The notes: generated by a model from the letters alone, not told the origin. A stretch of DNA of 64,000 nucleotides from Terriglobus albidus (GCF_008000815.1 NZ_CP042806.1:5332001-5396000), one strand, 5' to 3'. Counted from the first letter of the stretch, positions 24,601 to 33,964 are shown. A program made the numbers and translations.

Positions 24601-25740
24601 TTAGAGCAACACACCGCGAAGCATCGTGCCTCTCCGTTCTCCGTGCGGCCCGTAGAGATTAAAGTCGGCCCACGCCCCCTGTACGAGTTCTTCAGGAAGT
24701 CCCAGCATCCGCGCAGGGTTGCTCGCTGCCAACCGCGCAGCTACCGCCAGGGGAGCTCCCGTCATCTGCAGGAAGTTCTCCACTGCGCGGTCCAGAGTAA
24801 TGATGCTTCCCGCCAGTGTGCCCTCGTCGGTGATACAGGCCAACCCCTTGATGCGCACCACCGTACCGCCGGCTTTATAGGTTCCATCCGGCATGCCTGC
24901 CGCTGCCAGGCAGTCAGTAATCAGAATGGCGCGTTCCGGCCCTTTGGCTTTGAGCCATAACCGCACCATCTCCGGCGCAACATGCATGCCATCGCAGATC
25001 AGTTCTGCGTAGAGATCGTCACGGTCCAGAACTACACCCAGGATGCCCGGCTCGCGATGATCGAGCGGGCGCATGGCATTGAAGGTATGCGTCGCCGACA
25101 CCGCTCCGGCCTCAATGCCTGCCAGCGTCTCGGACCGTGTCGCCATGGAGTGTCCCACGGAGCAGCGGATTCCCAGGCTGACGGCGTAGCGGATCGTCTC
25201 CAGTGCACCCGGAAGCTCCGGCGCAATAGTCATCAGCCGGATGTTGCCCCGCGATGCCTCCCAAAGGCGCTTCAGCAGCTCCGGCGAAGGCGGCAGCAGA
25301 AACTCGGCTGGATGCATGCCCCGCTTGCCGTGCGAAAGAAACGGGCCTTCGATATGGATTCCCGCAGCCTGCGCTCCATCGTCAACTGTGCCTGCTTCGA
25401 TGAAGGTGGCCATGTTCTCCAGCGCGATGAGCGTGTCATCAAGAGCAGCCGTCACCGTCGTAGGCAGAAAGCGGTTGATGCCCGCGCGTGCCAGGTGACG
25501 GGCTACTTCTCCCAGCCCCTCCACCGGGGCGTTCATCACATCATGACCGGCGATGCCGTGAAAGTGGATGTCGAGAAATCCAGCCGTCAACGTGCAATCG
25601 GAGAACTCATAGTCGACACGATCGACTGTCTCCTCGTCGCGGTTCGCGATGCGCGCAATCCGCCCATCGTCGATGGTGATGACGGGATCCTGCATCACAC
25701 CAGAGGAAGTAGCAAGCGCCTTTGCAGCCAGCCTTTTCAT
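24601..25740 (-). CDS. nagA: N-acetylglucosamine-6-phosphate deacetylase
   Basis: A 379-residue amidohydrolase that deacetylates GlcNAc-6-phosphate in amino-sugar recycling and chitin or peptidoglycan sugar use. The metal-binding DIHFHGIAGHD, EGPFLS (glutamate ligand), SVGHSMA, ATHTFNAMRPLDHREPG and catalytic aspartate ITDCLAAAGMPDG are all in place, with the C-terminal NPARMLGL and GAWADFNLY. ATG at 25740 is preferred; an in-frame TTG 54 bases earlier would only add a hydrophobic leader and looks spurious. No nagB, nagE or regulator is adjacent; the gene appears solitary. Confidence 0.9.
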   Translation of the reverse strand: MKRLAAKALATSSGVMQDPVITIDDGRIARIANRDEETVDRVDYEFSDCTLTAGFLDIHFHGIAGHDVMNAPVEGLGEVARHLARAGINRFLPTTVTAALDDTLIALENMATFIEAGTVDDGAQAAGIHIEGPFLSHGKRGMHPAEFLLPPSPELLKRLWEASRGNIRLMTIAPELPGALETIRYAVSLGIRCSVGHSMATRSETLAGIEAGAVSATHTFNAMRPLDHREPGILGVVLDRDDLYAELICDGMHVAPEMVRLWLKAKGPERAILITDCLAAAGMPDGTYKAGGTVVRIKGLACITDEGTLAGSIITLDRAVENFLQMTGAPLAVAARLAASNPARMLGLPEELVQGAWADFNLYGPHGERRGTMLRGVLL

Positions 25741-25795
25741 CACAACAGATGGTAACAGCAGAAGCAGAAGCGGAAGAGTTGCGGGCCGATTCAAG

Positions 25796-26026
25796 CGGTA
25801 CCTCAGTGGCTAAAGCCACGCCTGCTCTTGGTTCAGTACGGCATGGCTGAAGCCATGCCCTTAAGCAAGACGGAGCGCCTTTGGCGCCTTTCCATACTGA
25901 AGCCATCTCCTTAAGCAACATAAGCACATCTCCTTCGCGCAACGCGCGAATGCCGTGCTTAAGGGCACAGCTTTAGCTGTGCCGTGTGAAGCCGGAACAG
26001 GTGCGGCTTTAGCCGCTGCGGTACCG
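25796..26026. repeat. Family B compound palindromic element, copy 1
   Basis: About 230 bp bounded by CGGTACC ... GGTACCG and composed of several small palindromes. These include GGCTAAAGCC, GGCATGGCTGAAGCCATGCC followed by CTTAAGCAAGAC, GGCGCCTTTGGCGCC, GGCACAGCTTTAGCTGTGCC and GCGGCTTTAGCCGC. The rest of the nagA-PepSY gap (26027-26225) contains no gene that I can support. Confidence 0.7.
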
Positions 26027-26225
26027 TGCTGTGAAGATCCCACTGACGCCTGGTGAATTCTTCGTAACAACTCTGCGTTCCTAAGGTTGCCTTAAGGCGA
26101 CATAGCTTCAATCGAGACACCGAGCAGCCGTAGAACCGGAAGAGACAGGTGTTCCCTGCCTCTTTCTACGCATTCGAAATCTGCCACTGTGTTCTATCTG
26201 TTTCCACTAAAAATCGGAAGATTCA

Positions 26226-26690
26226 ATGACAAGATCTCACCTCATCGTAAAAACAGCACGAGCGATACATCTGTACATGGGAGTGTTCTTGACACCCGCG
26301 ATCCTCTTCTTTGCGCTGACCGGGGCATGGCAGACGTTCTCCCTGCAGTCGCCTTCAAAAGACGGGTCCTATACCCCTCCGCGCTGGATTCAGCAGTTCT
26401 CGCAGCTACATAAGAACGCAACATTTGCGGTGCCGCCACCGAAGAAGAAATCAGATGAGAAGAGCGAGAGCAAACGTGCGGAGGAAGGGCACGACGGGAC
26501 AGCAAAGAAGACGGAGACGAAACGATCCCTATTACCGATGAAGATCTTCTTCGTCCTGGTCTCGCTTGGTCTATTTATCTCGACACTGACAGGGTTATAT
26601 ATGTCGTTTCGGTATGCGAGAAACAAACTGGCCGTCAGTGGAGCACTGGTGGCCGGAGTTTTAGTTCCTCTGCTGTTGGAGTTGCTTTAA
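26226..26690 (+). CDS. PepSY-associated transmembrane-type protein
   Basis: A 154-residue membrane protein with one helix near the N-terminus (LYMGVFLTPAILFFALTGAW, about 17-36), a lysine/glutamate-rich middle (about 72-100), and two C-terminal helices (about 103-127 and 135-153). The start (RAIHLYMGVFLTPAILFFALTGAWQTF) and FVLVSLGLFISTLTGLYMSFRY are the conserved pieces of the PepSY-associated TM family found with iron or copper uptake systems. It is the short form, without PepSY domains. Function unknown; a multicopper oxidase gene lies beyond the next repeat. Confidence 0.68.
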   Translation: MTRSHLIVKTARAIHLYMGVFLTPAILFFALTGAWQTFSLQSPSKDGSYTPPRWIQQFSQLHKNATFAVPPPKKKSDEKSESKRAEEGHDGTAKKTETKRSLLPMKIFFVLVSLGLFISTLTGLYMSFRYARNKLAVSGALVAGVLVPLLLELL

Positions 26691-26705
26691 TACCGTTGCA
26701 GCGCG

Positions 26706-27037
26706 TAGAGCGTTTCCCTGTTACTAGTGTCGTGAGTCTAAAGTTCGTGAAAAATCATGAAGAGCTCTAGTGTTTCAGCGAGCGCTCTTCGCACCGCAGG
26801 TGCGAATGTCTTGCTTAAGGGGACGGCTTTAGCCGTCCCGTCCCTCGCACTGAAATACATGCGGCTTTAGCCGCTGAGGTACCGAAGCTATGCCCTCAGC
26901 GGCTAAAGCCGCGTCTCAGTGGAGGCCCATACGGCACGGCTGAAAGCCGTGCCCTTAAGCAAGACAAGGCGCCTTTGGCGCTTCCGGTCCGCATAAATGC
27001 GGACGCCCTACACTACACCCACAGGGAAAATGTTCTA
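26706..27037. repeat. Family A element interrupted by a family B element
   Basis: TAGAGCGTTTCCCTGTTAC at the left and CACAGGGAAAATGTTCTA at the right match the two ends of family A, but lie 330 bp apart because a family B element (about 26776-26985) occupies the middle. The right-hand TAG is the stop codon of the outer-membrane protein gene at 27035. Confidence 0.7.
26776..26985. repeat. Family B compound palindromic element, copy 2 (nested)
   Basis: Contains GCACCGCAGGTGC, CTTGCTTAAGGGGACGG with GACGGCTTTAGCCGTC, GCGGCTTTAGCCGCTGAGGTACC, its inverted partner CTCAGCGGCTAAAGCCGC, and GGCACGGCTGAAAGCCGTGCC with CTTAAGCAAGAC. The left and right halves are inverted relative to each other, giving a large potential cruciform. 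Confidence 0.7.
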
Positions 27038-27856
27038 TTCAATCTCAGGATGCTTGCCCCAGGAGAAACGCCGTCCAATAATTCCTTTGACGATCAGGTG
27101 GTCTGTGGCCGAAGTCGCTCCCAGACCAACACCGAAGTTAATCTCCCATTGCTGAGAGACATTCAGGTCACTTACCGCGAAGATCTGTTGTTGTTGATTG
27201 TGCAGGGTGTCGAAAGCGCCAAACCGCCCATAGTCGGCGTAGTACTCAACACCAGCGCTGATCGTGCGGGTGAAGTCGTAACTCGCTTTCACCCCTGGGG
27301 CAAAGCCAAGCCCCTGGTTGACGTCCGGACCATGCCAGGTGCGCTCTAAGGCCGGATTTACAGAGAAATACCAGCGGCCGAATGACTTATCAATGATGGG
27401 CCGTATCTCCCAGGTCCAGGTGTCCGGCGAATACATTGCCCGCTGGTATCCCACCTCAGTGGAGATGCTCACTCCGACAGGCCAATGCCAACTATCGGGC
27501 ACGCGCACGCGCGGCCGGATGTGATCGCCGACCCACTGCAGACCATGTCCCTCCTGCTCGCTGGTGAAGATATAGAAGCCCACTTCGGACCAGTTGTTGA
27601 TGCCCTGCGTGATCTCGATGGTTTCGTGTTGTTGATGATTGGTCGGGTACACGCCGTCGATCAGGTACCGCTGCCCCTTCGCGGTGAAATTGGAGTGCAG
27701 CTCCACCATGGTTGTCTTCGGCAAGACCGTATCCGACCCGTAGACCTGAATCTCGTAGTTCCCTTGCGCATACGCCCTTGGCGCCAGCCATCCAGCCAGG
27801 GTAAGCACCAGGCTCCACAACGCCACATAGCAGCAACGTCCGATCAGATTACGCAT
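27035..27856 (-). CDS. Putative outer-membrane beta-barrel protein after the multicopper oxidase
   Basis: A 273-residue exported protein (signal peptide about 1-31, cleaving after APRAYAQ). Alternating amphipathic strands rich in aromatic residues (NWSEVGFYIFTSEQEGHGLQW, VGVSISTEVGYQRAMYSPDTW, WYFSVNPALERTW, TISAGVEYYADYGRF) suggest a small outer-membrane barrel, comparable to uncharacterised 'transporter-like' barrels. Its start overlaps the multicopper oxidase stop by 8 bp, so they are coupled. The present stop TAG belongs to a family A element. Bridging the element at its TA would continue the frame through YALQRY to a TAA, giving a C-terminal aromatic residue. Confidence 0.6.
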   Translation of the reverse strand: MRNLIGRCCYVALWSLVLTLAGWLAPRAYAQGNYEIQVYGSDTVLPKTTMVELHSNFTAKGQRYLIDGVYPTNHQQHETIEITQGINNWSEVGFYIFTSEQEGHGLQWVGDHIRPRVRVPDSWHWPVGVSISTEVGYQRAMYSPDTWTWEIRPIIDKSFGRWYFSVNPALERTWHGPDVNQGLGFAPGVKASYDFTRTISAGVEYYADYGRFGAFDTLHNQQQQIFAVSDLNVSQQWEINFGVGLGATSATDHLIVKGIIGRRFSWGKHPEIE

Positions 27857-29198
27857 AACGGAACACCATCATGAAGCCGAGATCCATATGATTCTGCTGG
27901 TGGCAGTGCAGAAGCGTCGGTCCGGGATTGTCTGCGACAAATTCAACCGCGGCCTCACCACGGGCGGGCACCAGGACCGTGTCTTTCAGAATGCCTCGCG
28001 TCGCTCTGGCCCCTGAGAGACTGCGAAGCTCAAAGACATGACGATGCAGATGAATGGGATGATCGTCGAGACTCGGGTTCTTCAGGAGCAGCCGATAACG
28101 CTGCCCGGTTTTCAATACTGGCGAGTCTGTATTCGGATACGATTTTCCGTTGATACACCACTCTTCCATCGCCCCATGCCCCTTGAACTTCGCTGAAAAC
28201 TCCAGAGGAATTACCTCGACTGCCTCGTTCTGTTTAGCCTCAGGCGCACCGAATACCGTGTAGTCCCAGCTCAAGGTTTGCGGCTGCTGCCATACCGGTT
28301 TTCCACTTGCGCCGGCATACGCTACGACAATGCCCATACCAGCCGCCTGAACGTGTTTGCGAACCTCGCCCAATATCCATACGCCGGGATTGTCCATGGT
28401 CACAAACGCGGTTACCCGCTCTGCGGGAGCGAGGCGCAACATCGGCACGAGTTGTGGCTTCGGGATCGGATTTCCATCCAGGGCTACCACTTCAAAACGA
28501 TGTCCGGCAAGTGAAATCCAATGTGTTTCGGTCGGGCTGGAGTTCAGAATCTGCAGCTTGATGCGCTGGTTCTGGCGCACCTGCAGCGGATCTCCGTAGC
28601 CCAGCGTGCGGCCATTGATGGTGGAGATATCGTAGGACGGATTCATCGAGCCATCATCGCTGCCGAGCAGTTGGCCCTGCCAATCGTGCAGGGTGAGGAA
28701 AAACTCGGCATCGAACTGTCCAGGCTCATTTGCCGGATCCACATATAGCAGCCCGTGCTGCCCGGTGTATTGTCCCTTGCTGAAGTCACCCCCGGCAAAG
28801 GTATGCGTATGGAACCAGCGAAAGCCTGCCGGACGGGGAGAGAACTCGTAAACCAAGGAAGCTCCGGGAGCGATCATCGGCGACCCTTCTTCCATAGCTC
28901 CATCCATTGCCGATGGAAGAAACAGCCCATGCCAGTGGACGATCTCAGGGTTCGCGCTGCGATTGGTCACTTTGATGCGGACCGGCCTGCCCTCGCGAAG
29001 CCGCAGCAATGGTCCCGGAACCTGTCCGTTATAGGCCGTTGTCCGGATCGAGCGTTTCGGAGAGAGGTCGACCTTCGTTGTTGCGATTTCCAGTGTGTGG
29101 TCCACAGGGGCATCCGCCGCACGTAGCGCCGTAGCGCCAGCCAGCAGACCGGCCTGCTGCATAAAGGTTCTTCGCGAGATCGTTCCCATTCCTGCCAA
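27849..29198 (-). CDS. Tat-exported multicopper oxidase
   Basis: A 449-residue periplasmic laccase-like enzyme. A twin-arginine signal is visible (SRRTFMQQAGLLAGATALRA). Copper-binding motifs follow the canonical order: HWHGLFLPSAMDG, WFHTHTFAGG, HPIHLHRHVFEL near 395, and HCHQQNHMDLGFMM near 435. The last motif supplies the type-1 and trinuclear ligands, with a methionine axial ligand. The ATG at 29198 is followed by another ATG three codons later that could be used. It likely oxidises Cu(I), Fe(II) or phenolics; the coupled outer-membrane barrel hints at metal handling, but this is inference. Confidence 0.88.
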   Translation of the reverse strand: MAGMGTISRRTFMQQAGLLAGATALRAADAPVDHTLEIATTKVDLSPKRSIRTTAYNGQVPGPLLRLREGRPVRIKVTNRSANPEIVHWHGLFLPSAMDGAMEEGSPMIAPGASLVYEFSPRPAGFRWFHTHTFAGGDFSKGQYTGQHGLLYVDPANEPGQFDAEFFLTLHDWQGQLLGSDDGSMNPSYDISTINGRTLGYGDPLQVRQNQRIKLQILNSSPTETHWISLAGHRFEVVALDGNPIPKPQLVPMLRLAPAERVTAFVTMDNPGVWILGEVRKHVQAAGMGIVVAYAGASGKPVWQQPQTLSWDYTVFGAPEAKQNEAVEVIPLEFSAKFKGHGAMEEWCINGKSYPNTDSPVLKTGQRYRLLLKNPSLDDHPIHLHRHVFELRSLSGARATRGILKDTVLVPARGEAAVEFVADNPGPTLLHCHQQNHMDLGFMMVFRYA

Positions 29199-29284
29199 CT
29201 CGACGTTGCATCTCCTTCCACCTATTCAGGTACGACGTATACGTAGTTGACGTAGGAAGGCAGACTTCAGTCGCAGATATCTGT

Positions 29285-29317
29285 ATCCCATCCATTCGGC
29301 GCGCCAATGGATGGGAT
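29285..29317. terminator. Perfect 12-bp stem-loop between peptidase and oxidase genes
   Basis: ATCCCATCCATT, nine-base loop, AATGGATGGGAT. It follows the stop codon of the M28 peptidase gene by about 20 bases on the minus strand and precedes the multicopper oxidase gene. It lacks a T-run, so it may be a REP-like or mRNA-stabilising element; related ATGGATGGG sequences occur in the family D repeats. Confidence 0.5.
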
Positions 29318-29336
29318 TCCAGCTTCACATGGGAGT

Positions 29337-30812
29337 CTACTCGCGACTGGGAACAGGTCCGACCGCCTGACTGCAAATCCCCGCTGCAGTGCAGGCGCGC
29401 ACGCCGAAGAAGACGTTGTCCTTTGAAACAGGGAGACGCGTGCTGTTCGCATCCTTACCTGGGAACTGTGTCGCATTCACGACATACTGCCAGTCGTTCA
29501 CCGTGGTCTCACGCCATACGATCTGGTAAGTCACCGGCTGCGTGTAGCTCCGCGGAGCATCCCATTTCAGGATGGTGTCATTGTCGAGATTCGACGTCGT
29601 TACACGAACATTCTGAGGAATGCCCGGAGAGTTGGCCAGCGTCGCCAGTGCTGCAATGTTCAGCCTTGCCACCCTGGCGATGTAGTCGAAGTCGTCATAC
29701 TTCAACAGGTCGCCGTACTCCTTGCCATTCTCCACACGCACATGCTGGTGCTGATGGTCGAAGTTTTCGCGCCACTCGGTAAAGCGGACTGACGCAAAAC
29801 CTGCCTCACTGAACGACCGATGATCGCCACCGCGCAGGAAGCGATCCAGACGAAGCTCCATTACCGGATGGAAGGTCCCGGGAAAGTAGGTTCTTCCTAC
29901 GGCAAGCACCTGACGTGCAAGCTGACGCGAGGGTGTCTCATTTTCAGCCCCGATGTTCAATGTCTGGCGAATCTGCTCAATGGGAGCAGACGGCAAAATA
30001 CCCTGCGAGAAGACGCGGATGCGCTGCTTGGACTGCAGTTTGTCTCCAGGCGTGGTGTCGCCTCCGACGATGTCGTTGTTCAATACGCCTTCAAGCTCCC
30101 AGCCTTCTTTGCGGGCGCGTTCTGCGAGATGATGCGATCCGTTCAGGCCCTGCTCCTCGCCGGCGACCGTGACAAAGACAAGCGTCGCGGGGAACTTGAG
30201 TTTGCTGAGCACGCGTGCTGCTTCCATCGAAACAGCCGTGCCGCTGGAGTCGTCATTGGCTCCCGGAGCGAAATCATGCGTGTTCATCACGTCGGTCTCG
30301 CGCGTGTCATAGTGGCCGGTCACCAGGTACATGCGCTTTGACGCGACGGGATCGGTTCCCTTCAGAATGGCAACGACGTTGCGCAGCGGCGTGGGCTTGA
30401 TGATGCGCGGGCGGCTGTTGTTGAAGCCGGCCTGCGGCTGCTCGACGGACTCGTCAAATGAGACCTCAAGACATCCGCCGCATTCCTTGCTATAGCTCTC
30501 GAACTGCGACTTGATCCAGTCGGCAGCGGCCAGCACGCCGGTGCCGGGCTTCAGATCAGTCTCAGTGGAAGAGATCGTCGACCGGTTGTTGAACTCCACC
30601 AGACGGGTGATGTTGGCTTTGATGCGTTCGACCGAAACCTGCTTCAGCGCCGCTGCAATTTTCGCATCGACGGGATCAGCCTTGATCGGCGTGCCCACTG
30701 CCTCAAAGTCGAGCTTCACCGCGGCTGCCGATTGCGGCTTCTGTTGTGCAACGAGCAGGCAAGGTAGAGAGAACACCGTCACCGCCGCAAAGATACTGCG
30801 AACCTTCATCAT
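29337..30812 (-). CDS. Secreted M28-family zinc peptidase with C-terminal FN3-like domain
   Basis: A 491-residue exported aminopeptidase-type enzyme (signal peptide about 1-22, PCLLVAQQ). Di-zinc ligands are visible in GHYDTRE (H167, D169 region), GANDDSSG (D187), the catalytic/ligand pair AGEEQGL (E219, E220), LNNDIVGG (D247) and GGDHRSFSEAG. Residues about 395-491 (VRVTTSNLDNDTILKWDAP, TYQIVWRETT, VRACTAAGICSQ) look like a fibronectin-III module. It lies downstream of the TonB receptor gene on the same strand, separated by a stem-loop, and probably makes peptides or amino acids for uptake. Confidence 0.87.
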   Translation of the reverse strand: MMKVRSIFAAVTVFSLPCLLVAQQKPQSAAAVKLDFEAVGTPIKADPVDAKIAAALKQVSVERIKANITRLVEFNNRSTISSTETDLKPGTGVLAAADWIKSQFESYSKECGGCLEVSFDESVEQPQAGFNNSRPRIIKPTPLRNVVAILKGTDPVASKRMYLVTGHYDTRETDVMNTHDFAPGANDDSSGTAVSMEAARVLSKLKFPATLVFVTVAGEEQGLNGSHHLAERARKEGWELEGVLNNDIVGGDTTPGDKLQSKQRIRVFSQGILPSAPIEQIRQTLNIGAENETPSRQLARQVLAVGRTYFPGTFHPVMELRLDRFLRGGDHRSFSEAGFASVRFTEWRENFDHQHQHVRVENGKEYGDLLKYDDFDYIARVARLNIAALATLANSPGIPQNVRVTTSNLDNDTILKWDAPRSYTQPVTYQIVWRETTVNDWQYVVNATQFPGKDANSTRLPVSKDNVFFGVRACTAAGICSQAVGPVPSRE

Positions 30813-30851
30813 TGAAACGCTCCGTAAGGAAAGTTGAGTTGCACGTGAAAA

Positions 30852-30880
30852 GCGGCGCCTCGCACCAGGCGAGGCGCCGC
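30852..30880 (-). terminator. 12-bp GC-rich stem-loop between TonB receptor and peptidase genes
   Basis: GCGGCGCCTCGC, loop ACCAG, GCGAGGCGCCGC, followed on the minus strand by TTTT. It should terminate or attenuate transcripts of the receptor gene before the peptidase gene. Confidence 0.65.
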
Positions 30881-30898
30881 ACCTGGAAGAAGCAGGGG

Positions 30899-33800
30899 TT
30901 AGAAGATGATCTTACCGACGATCTGTAACTGGCGCGAAGAGCCAAGATCGCTGACCGCGAAGCGGGTTTGCGAGATAACGCCGAAACTCGTGGAGCCTAC
31001 GGCCGCCGATGTTCCGGGATTGCCGAAGCTGGGATGGTTGAAGATATCGAAGGCATCGACGCGGAACTGGAACTTCACCGCCTCGTAGATCGTTGTGTTC
31101 TTCTCGATCGAGAAGTCCGTATCCGCAAAGCCCGGTCCACGCAGTGCATTGCGGCTCAGGTTACCGAATCCGGTGGTGGGTATCTGGAAGGTGCAGTTTG
31201 CCGTCGTGGGCGCATTGCAGACCAGGGGAGCGAACCACTGCACCGTCGTGGCCGTCGTGCGGGTCAGGCCGTACTGCACCGGCCCAACCAGGTTCGGATG
31301 CAGCACATTCGCGGTACCTGTAAAGGTGGAGCTCGTGGTGATATTCAGCGGATTGCCTGTCTGCCACTGCGAAATGCCCGAAAGCTGCCAGCCTTCGATC
31401 AGGCGATTGCCCTTGAACGGCAACGTATAGATTGCGTTCATGGAGATACGGTGCGTGGTATCAAAGTCCGAGGGACCGTAGTTCAGATACGGACGTGTTG
31501 CATCCTGCAGCACAGTACCGCTTAGAGAGCCGGTATCCAGTGACTTCGAATAGTTGTAGTTGAAGTTGAAGTTCAGCCCGCTGCGAAAGTTCTTCCGCGC
31601 CGTCAACCACATGGCGTTGTAGTTCGACATGCCGATGGACGAGACCTGCGTGATGTTCACACCGCTGATGTTCGCTCCCGCCGAGATCGGGCTGCTGGTT
31701 GAAACGGCCTGGAACGGTCGCACATTCGATGCATTGGGCTGGTTCACATTCAACGGAGTACGCAGATGCTTGCCAACAGAACCGTAGTAGCCGATGGAGC
31801 CGACCAGGCCCCAGGGAAGCTCCTGCTGCACGTTGACGTTGAAGGTCTCTGTATACGCGTTGCGAAGATTCCGCTGAACACCGCTGATGCCGATGCCTGC
31901 GGCTCCGGCAGCGGCATACAGATTCGACAATGGAATGGTTGCCGTACTGCTGCTGTAGGTCACACGGTTCGCAAAGGGCGGATTGCCGTTCAGGCCGCTC
32001 GCGGCATTCGTCTCGGGCTGGTCAGCCATATAACCATAGGCAGCGCGCAGCACCGTCTTGTTATTCCCAAAGACGTCATAGGCAAACCCGATACGCGGTT
32101 CGTAGTTATAGTTCTGCGTGTACGGACTGTTTCCAACACCATTCGTCCCAACTCGAATGAGCGAGGCCGACGGGAGATCGAAGAGCACCAGGCGGTTCGA
32201 GCCATCGACCGGAGAACCATTCCATTCGAAGCGCAGACCAAGCTCCGCTGTCAGGTTTGGCGTGATCTTCCAGGAATCCTGCAGGAAGGCACCCAGGGCG
32301 TTGACATAGATACGGCTCGCCGTCCGTGTCGGAGTGATGCTGAAGCTGTTCGCGCGGCCGGCCTGGAAGTTAGCGACGCTGTTGAAGCCGATGGTGCCGG
32401 TGTCACCGGAAAAGTTTGCATTCAGGAAGCGGCGAAACTCACCGCCGAACTTGAGCGAATGTTTGCCGGCCGTGTAAGTCGCTGTGTCGGAGACGATGCC
32501 CAGCGTGTCAAAGCGCCCCTGCGGGAATCCCGACGGTCCACCGAAGTTAAGGCCAGGACCGGTGATCGTGATCTGCGGAATGCCGGTCGCACCGCTGGTG
32601 CCGGTACCGAGACCAAGCGATGTTGGATCCGTCGTCACATTCGGATTGAATGCGATAGCGATGCGGTTGAAGCCCAGACGGAACTCATTGACCAGCCTCG
32701 GGCTGAAGATATGGGTTTCGTTCAAAGTCAGGATCTGCCGGGTAGCGGCGCGGTTATCGCCAAAGCCGGGGATCGTATTGTTTTGCAGGGTGGGTTCGGT
32801 ACGCTGATCCTTCTGAATGGCGTAGAAGCCATGCAAAGTGTCAGATGCGCTGAAGATCTGGCTAATATCCAACGTTCCCTGGTCAGTGTGGACGGGCCCG
32901 TTCGCAAGACCAAGATAGCGGGCACCGGTGCTGTCATTCGCACGTGGAATCAGAGTCAACAGCTTCTGAGCTACAGGGTCAGTGACTTTAGCGCGCTCAG
33001 CATCGGTCAGCACACCGCTGTTTACCGTCAGCCCCTGAGCCTGCCGCAGCCCCTCATAGCTGGCAAAGAAGAAGGTATGTTGCTTCCAGATCGGTCCACC
33101 GAGAGCGGCTCCGAAGTTATGGCGTTTCAAAGGCGCCATACGCTGCACATCCTTGGTATTGAAATAATTGCGCGCATCCAGGGCTTCGTTACGCACATAT
33201 TCAAAGACCTCGCCATGAAACTCATTCGTTCCCGAACGCGTGCTCACATTCACGATAGAACCGGACGAACGGCCGTACTCCGCAGAAAAGGTCTGGTTGT
33301 TGATCTTGAACTCTGAGGTGGTATTGATCGACGGCTGGAAGGTGATCTGGTTCTGCACCATGTCGTTCAGGTTGACGCCGTTGATCTGGAAGTTGACTGA
33401 GTCTTCGCGGTTACCCGCCGTCACAAACGAATTGGCGCCCAGGCCGCGACTTGGTGCAGTCAGGCTTCCGGCTGCCGGAGCGGTGACACCACCGGGCGTC
33501 AGCACCGTCAGATCAAGGAAATGGCGTCCATTGAGTGGTATCTCCTGTACTGTCTGGCGATCGATGACCTGGCCGACCGTAATCGACTCCGCATCGATGA
33601 GTGGTGCACTGGAGTCCACCTGCACGCTTTCACCGGTCGAAGCAACCGACATCGGAATATCGAGGCCGGTCTTTGCGTCTACCTGCAGCGTCAGTTTTTC
33701 CACGGTGTACGAACCAAAACCGTTCGCTGTTACCTTCACCGTGTAATCGCCTGGCGGCAGAGACGGGGCAACAAACTGGCCCCCAGTATCCGAGGTAACG

Positions 33801-33964
33801 GTGCGCTCGGCGCCGGTTCCAAGGTTGCGGATGGAGACCTGTGCGCCCTGCAGTACGGCGCCGGACGAGTCCTTCACAGTGCCTGAAAGTGTTGCGGTGG
33901 ATTGCGCCTTTGCGGCAGTCACCGCCAGCATAACGGCGATGACCATGGTCAATAGCTTTCTCAT
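30899..33964 (-). CDS. Oar-like TonB-dependent receptor with carboxypeptidase-regulatory domain
   Basis: A 1021-residue outer-membrane receptor. After a signal peptide (MVIAVMLAVTAAKAQS) comes a carboxypeptidase-regulatory beta-sandwich (about 25-105; LSGTVKDSSGAVLQGAQVSI, PPGDYTVKVTANGFGSYTVE). A plug (ITVGQVIDRQTVQEIPLNGRHFLDL, about 135-225) follows, then a very large barrel ending GSSRQLQIVGKIIF with a terminal phenylalanine. This is the Oar-type receptor expanded in acidobacteria, which imports unknown oligomers, often peptides or glycans. Position next to two secreted peptidase genes points to peptides, by inference. Confidence 0.88.
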   Translation of the reverse strand: MRKLLTMVIAVMLAVTAAKAQSTATLSGTVKDSSGAVLQGAQVSIRNLGTGAERTVTSDTGGQFVAPSLPPGDYTVKVTANGFGSYTVEKLTLQVDAKTGLDIPMSVASTGESVQVDSSAPLIDAESITVGQVIDRQTVQEIPLNGRHFLDLTVLTPGGVTAPAAGSLTAPSRGLGANSFVTAGNREDSVNFQINGVNLNDMVQNQITFQPSINTTSEFKINNQTFSAEYGRSSGSIVNVSTRSGTNEFHGEVFEYVRNEALDARNYFNTKDVQRMAPLKRHNFGAALGGPIWKQHTFFFASYEGLRQAQGLTVNSGVLTDAERAKVTDPVAQKLLTLIPRANDSTGARYLGLANGPVHTDQGTLDISQIFSASDTLHGFYAIQKDQRTEPTLQNNTIPGFGDNRAATRQILTLNETHIFSPRLVNEFRLGFNRIAIAFNPNVTTDPTSLGLGTGTSGATGIPQITITGPGLNFGGPSGFPQGRFDTLGIVSDTATYTAGKHSLKFGGEFRRFLNANFSGDTGTIGFNSVANFQAGRANSFSITPTRTASRIYVNALGAFLQDSWKITPNLTAELGLRFEWNGSPVDGSNRLVLFDLPSASLIRVGTNGVGNSPYTQNYNYEPRIGFAYDVFGNNKTVLRAAYGYMADQPETNAASGLNGNPPFANRVTYSSSTATIPLSNLYAAAGAAGIGISGVQRNLRNAYTETFNVNVQQELPWGLVGSIGYYGSVGKHLRTPLNVNQPNASNVRPFQAVSTSSPISAGANISGVNITQVSSIGMSNYNAMWLTARKNFRSGLNFNFNYNYSKSLDTGSLSGTVLQDATRPYLNYGPSDFDTTHRISMNAIYTLPFKGNRLIEGWQLSGISQWQTGNPLNITTSSTFTGTANVLHPNLVGPVQYGLTRTTATTVQWFAPLVCNAPTTANCTFQIPTTGFGNLSRNALRGPGFADTDFSIEKNTTIYEAVKFQFRVDAFDIFNHPSFGNPGTSAAVGSTSFGVISQTRFAVSDLGSSRQLQIVGKIIF

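Noticed and set aside
25796-26985. A CRISPR array in the repeat-rich nagA-PepSY-oxidase gap
   Set aside because: Repeats are palindromic modules of different sequence without regular spacers; no cas genes.
31766-33316. A 516-codon open frame on the plus strand opposite the Oar-like TonB receptor
   Set aside because: It is the complement of a well-supported receptor gene; its translation is low-complexity, Arg/Gly/Ile-rich and matches no family. Long antisense frames are expected in high-GC coding DNA.
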